This document shows, in pieces, positions 6,559-9,101 of a DNA stretch of 9,101 nt; within the stretch, counting starts at the first letter, position 1, and the number at the start of each line of letters is the position of its first letter. Source of the DNA: an uncultured Clostridia bacterium (lineage in GTDB: Bacteria > Bacillota > Clostridia > Christensenellales > Aristaeellaceae). The stretch is from NCBI GenBank assembly GCA_946409855.1, contig CAMJXZ010000119.1, positions 1 to 9,101 on the forward strand, written 5' to 3'. Position numbers and translations under genes: made by a program. The notes below the pieces were generated by a model. It was not told where the DNA came from. It was given only the letters and a program-made list of their open reading frames with translations, and did no database searches.

Positions 6559-7995
6559 TTAATCCTGCGCCTCCTTCTTGGTTTCCGACATGAGGATGTA
6601 GCTGCCCGCGCCGTCCTGCAGGACGGAAAGGGGGCTGATGCCCAGCTCCCTGGCCAGGATATCCACGACCCTGGGGCCGCAGAAGCCGCCCTGGCAGCGC
6701 CCCATGCCGCTGCCGGCCCGGCGCTTGATGCCGTCCACGCTGCAGGGCGGGATGGGGCTGCGGATCGCGTCCACGATCTCGCCCTCGGTGACCGTTTCGC
6801 ACCGGCAGATGACCCGGCCGTACAGCGGGTTTTCCCGGACGGCCTGCTTGCGTTCCTCTTCGGACATGAAGCGGAAACGCTTCTTCCTGCGGGTCAGGAC
6901 GGGATCGGCTTTCTTTTCGGGACGGAAGCCGCATGTCCCCAGCAGCCGCACCGCCTCCAGGGCGATGGCGGGGGCGGAGGAAAGGCCGGGGGATTTGATG
7001 CCCGCCAGGTCGATAAAATGCTCCGCGGCGACGGCGATCTGGAACTCGTCCTTGTCCGTGTTGGCGCGGACGCCGGCGAAATTGCGGATGGCGTTGCGGT
7101 ACGTGAGGGAGGGCATCGTCTTCGCCGCCTTTTCGCGCACAAAGGCCATCCCTTCCGCCGTATTGCCGGTCTTTTCGGGCCCGGAAACGCTGGAAGCGTT
7201 GGGGCCGACCAGCAGGTTATGGTCCATCGTCGGGGTGATCAGCACGCCCTTTCCGTCCTGGTTGGGGCACTGGAACAGCACGTGCCTGGCCCGTCCGCAT
7301 TCGGACTTGTCCAGCACGTAATACTCTCCTTTGTTGGGGAGGACCGTGAAGGCGTGGGGCGCCACCATGTCGTGGATGACGTCGCTGTATACGCCCGCGG
7401 CGTTGATCACATAGCGCGCCTCGAAGGGCCCCTTTGTCGTTTCGATCCGGTAGCCGCCGTCGATCTTCGTGATCCCCGTGACTTTGGTGGAAAGGTGCAG
7501 CTCCACCCCGTTCCGGACCGCCGTTTCGGCCAGCGCCAGAGCGTATTCCCAGGGGGTGATGATGCCGGCGCTGGGGGCGTAGAGCGCGCAGACCACTTCC
7601 GGGCTGACCTCGGGATCCATCTTCCGGACCTCGTCTCCGTCCAGGATCTGAAGGCCGGGGACGCCGTTCTCCACCCCGCGCTCATAAAGCGTCCGGACGG
7701 TGGCTGTTTCCTCCTCGCTGAAGGCCAGCACAAAGGACCCGATCCGGGCAAAGGGTACGTCCAGATCTTTGCACAGCTGCTCGGTCATGGCGTTGCCCTG
7801 GACGTTGAAGCGGGCCATCAAAGTGCCGGGCTTTGGATCGTAGCCGGCGTGGATGATGGCGCTGTTGGCGCGGGTCTCGCCCATGGCGATATCGTTTTCC
7901 TTTTCAAGCACCGCGACCGAGGCCTGATATTTGGACAGCTCAAACGCGGCGGCCGCGCCGATGATCCCGCAGCCGATCACAGCAACATCTATCAT
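6559..7995 (-). CDS. GlpA/LhgO-like FAD-dependent dehydrogenase with C-terminal BFD [2Fe-2S] domain
   Basis: This 478-residue protein is the first gene of the operon. The N-terminal DAO-type domain has the FAD motif G8-C-G-I-I-G13 and E31 at the end of strand 2, then the family stretch TRANSAIIHAGYDPKPGTL (41-59) and a late FIDLAGIKSPGLSSAPA segment that closes the FAD site. The C-terminal about 85 residues are a BFD-like domain with C397-x-C399 and C434-x4-C439 that should bind [2Fe-2S]. This architecture is that of anaerobic glycerol-3-phosphate dehydrogenase GlpA, but the active-site stretch also resembles L-2-hydroxyglutarate dehydrogenase (LhgO), so the substrate is open. The start at 7995 is chosen because GGAGG (plus 8002-8006) sits about 7 bases upstream and the FAD motif begins at once. 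The open frame continues upstream to 8262, but that stretch is the divergent promoter region. No glpK or glpF is nearby. Confidence 0.92.
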   Translation of the reverse strand: MIDVAVIGCGIIGAAAAFELSKYQASVAVLEKENDIAMGETRANSAIIHAGYDPKPGTLMARFNVQGNAMTEQLCKDLDVPFARIGSFVLAFSEEETATVRTLYERGVENGVPGLQILDGDEVRKMDPEVSPEVVCALYAPSAGIITPWEYALALAETAVRNGVELHLSTKVTGITKIDGGYRIETTKGPFEARYVINAAGVYSDVIHDMVAPHAFTVLPNKGEYYVLDKSECGRARHVLFQCPNQDGKGVLITPTMDHNLLVGPNASSVSGPEKTGNTAEGMAFVREKAAKTMPSLTYRNAIRNFAGVRANTDKDEFQIAVAAEHFIDLAGIKSPGLSSAPAIALEAVRLLGTCGFRPEKKADPVLTRRKKRFRFMSEEERKQAVRENPLYGRVICRCETVTEGEIVDAIRSPIPPCSVDGIKRRAGSGMGRCQGGFCGPRVVDILARELGISPLSVLQDGAGSYILMSETKKEAQD

Positions 7996-8044
7996 AAAGA
8001 TCCTCCGTTCAAGCATGAAAAGCATGCCGTTCATATACAATAAA

Positions 8045-8073
8045 AGAATACCACTTTTTCGCGCCGAATGCAA
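8045..8073 (-). promoter_or_regulatory. Candidate sigma-70-type promoter of the flavoenzyme operon
   Basis: On the minus strand, TTGCAT (plus 8068-8073) is separated by 17 bases from TATTCT (plus 8045-8050), which is preceded by TGG to make an extended -10 (TGn). A start site near 8038 would give a leader of about 43 bases before the ATG at 7995. The hexamers match the consensus only partly, so confidence is moderate. Confidence 0.5.
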
Positions 8074-8094
8074 GAAAAATACACCATTTCGCGC
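8052..8094. promoter_or_regulatory. Direct repeats over the flavoenzyme-operon promoter, candidate operator
   Basis: CACTTTTTCGCGC (8052-8064) and CACCATTTCGCGC (8082-8094) match at 11 of 13 positions with an exact 30-bp offset, about three helical turns. The first copy fills most of the spacer of the minus-strand promoter; the second lies just upstream of its -35. This arrangement suits a repressor binding two sites on one DNA face. The regulator is unknown, and the motif could be chance in GC-rich DNA. Confidence 0.4.
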
Positions 8095-8151
8095 GGGCCG
8101 CCGAGGGGCGCCGGAAAGCGTCATGAAACTGTAATGATTGAAAGAAAAGTG

Positions 8152-8167
8152 TTGTAAAGTTTTTACA
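8152..8167. promoter_or_regulatory. Palindrome upstream of the ftsH promoter, candidate operator
   Basis: TTGTAAA (8152-8158) and TTTACAA (8161-8167) are perfect 7-bp inverted arms around GT. The centre lies about 62 bases before the predicted ftsH start site near 8222, a position typical of activator sites. It does not match CIRCE or CtsR boxes. The binding protein is unknown. Confidence 0.5.
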
Positions 8168-8185
8168 AAGCTCCCTGCAAATACA

Positions 8186-8215
8186 TTGAAATGCTTCACG
8201 CGGATATGGTATAAT
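8186..8215 (+). promoter_or_regulatory. Strong extended -10 promoter of ftsH
   Basis: TTGAAA (8186-8191) and a perfect TATAAT (8210-8215) are separated by 18 bases, with TGG directly before the -10 (extended -10 TGnTATAAT). The predicted start near 8222 gives a leader of about 41 bases before the TTG start. The surrounding 110 bases are AT-richer than the coding DNA. This is the best promoter in the window and fits vegetative expression. Confidence 0.82.
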
Positions 8216-8247
8216 TCAGCTTGGCTACCTATGAACTTCAGCCGTTT

Positions 8248-8254
8248 AAAGGAG
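8248..8254 (+). promoter_or_regulatory. Ribosome binding site that fixes the ftsH TTG start
   Basis: AAAGGAG lies 8 bases upstream of TTG at 8263. The only nearby ATG codons (8231 and 8255) are in another frame that stops with TGA at 8264-8266, so TTG is the supported start. Confidence 0.8.
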
Positions 8255-8262
8255 ATGCTCAC

Positions 8263-9101
<839 letters not shown>

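Noticed and set aside
5206..8043. A 945-codon plus-strand open frame opposite the flavoenzyme operon
   Set aside because: It is antisense to three recognisable genes, has no ribosome binding site, and its translation is repetitive in Gly, Ala, His, Asp and Val without any domain. Long antisense frames are expected in GC-rich coding DNA.
7996..8262. An 89-residue N-terminal extension of the GlpA-like protein
   Set aside because: The extra sequence has no family similarity, covers both divergent promoters, and the GGAGG before 7995 with the FAD motif directly after it supports the shorter protein.
8000..8262. CIRCE or CtsR heat-shock operators before ftsH
   Set aside because: No TTAGCACTC-N9-GAGTGCTAA or GGTCAAA direct repeat is present; the only palindrome has a different sequence.

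Overview
The window is about 9.1 kb of GC-rich DNA. It most likely comes from an anaerobic Gram-positive bacterium of the Clostridia, possibly a gut or rumen lineage. This is an inference from strong AAGGAGG-type ribosome binding sites, a lipoprotein with no outer-membrane context, a GlpA/GlpB-like flavoenzyme operon of a type common in anaerobes, and an FtsH with a short N-terminus. No 16S rRNA or other taxonomic marker is present.

Layout. Positions 1-365 hold no convincing gene but are packed with inverted repeats. Positions 366-396 are a rho-independent terminator read on the minus strand. Positions 429-4005 are a tight three-gene minus-strand cluster. In transcription order it encodes a secreted protein of unknown function (2704-4005), a lipoprotein of unknown function (1186-2700) and an XRE-type regulator with a degenerate LexA/S24-like C-terminal domain (429-1163). 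The two exported proteins look like diverged tandem paralogues. A second minus-strand terminator (4074-4114) separates this cluster from a second minus-strand operon at 4136-7995. That operon encodes, in order, a GlpA-like FAD dehydrogenase with a C-terminal BFD-type [2Fe-2S] domain, a GlpB-like FAD/NAD(P) oxidoreductase, a small DUF1667 four-cysteine protein and a HAD-IIA phosphatase. The genes are separated by 0, 5 and 12 bases.

The 267-base gap between this operon and ftsH (TTG start at 8263, plus strand, cut by the window end) is a divergent control region. It carries a strong extended -10 promoter for ftsH, a weaker extended -10 promoter candidate for the flavoenzyme operon, a 30-bp-spaced direct repeat over the latter, and a palindrome upstream of the ftsH promoter.

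Working model. The second operon probably oxidises a small hydroxy acid or glycerol 3-phosphate. Electrons would pass through [2Fe-2S] and the DUF1667 cluster to the second flavoprotein, and the phosphatase would act on a related phospho-metabolite. The first cluster looks like a self-contained envelope module with its own regulator. No phage, transposase, CRISPR array, tRNA or rRNA was seen. Most genes here are ordinary housekeeping or metabolic genes. The least explained parts are the secreted pair with its regulator and the hairpin-rich left end.
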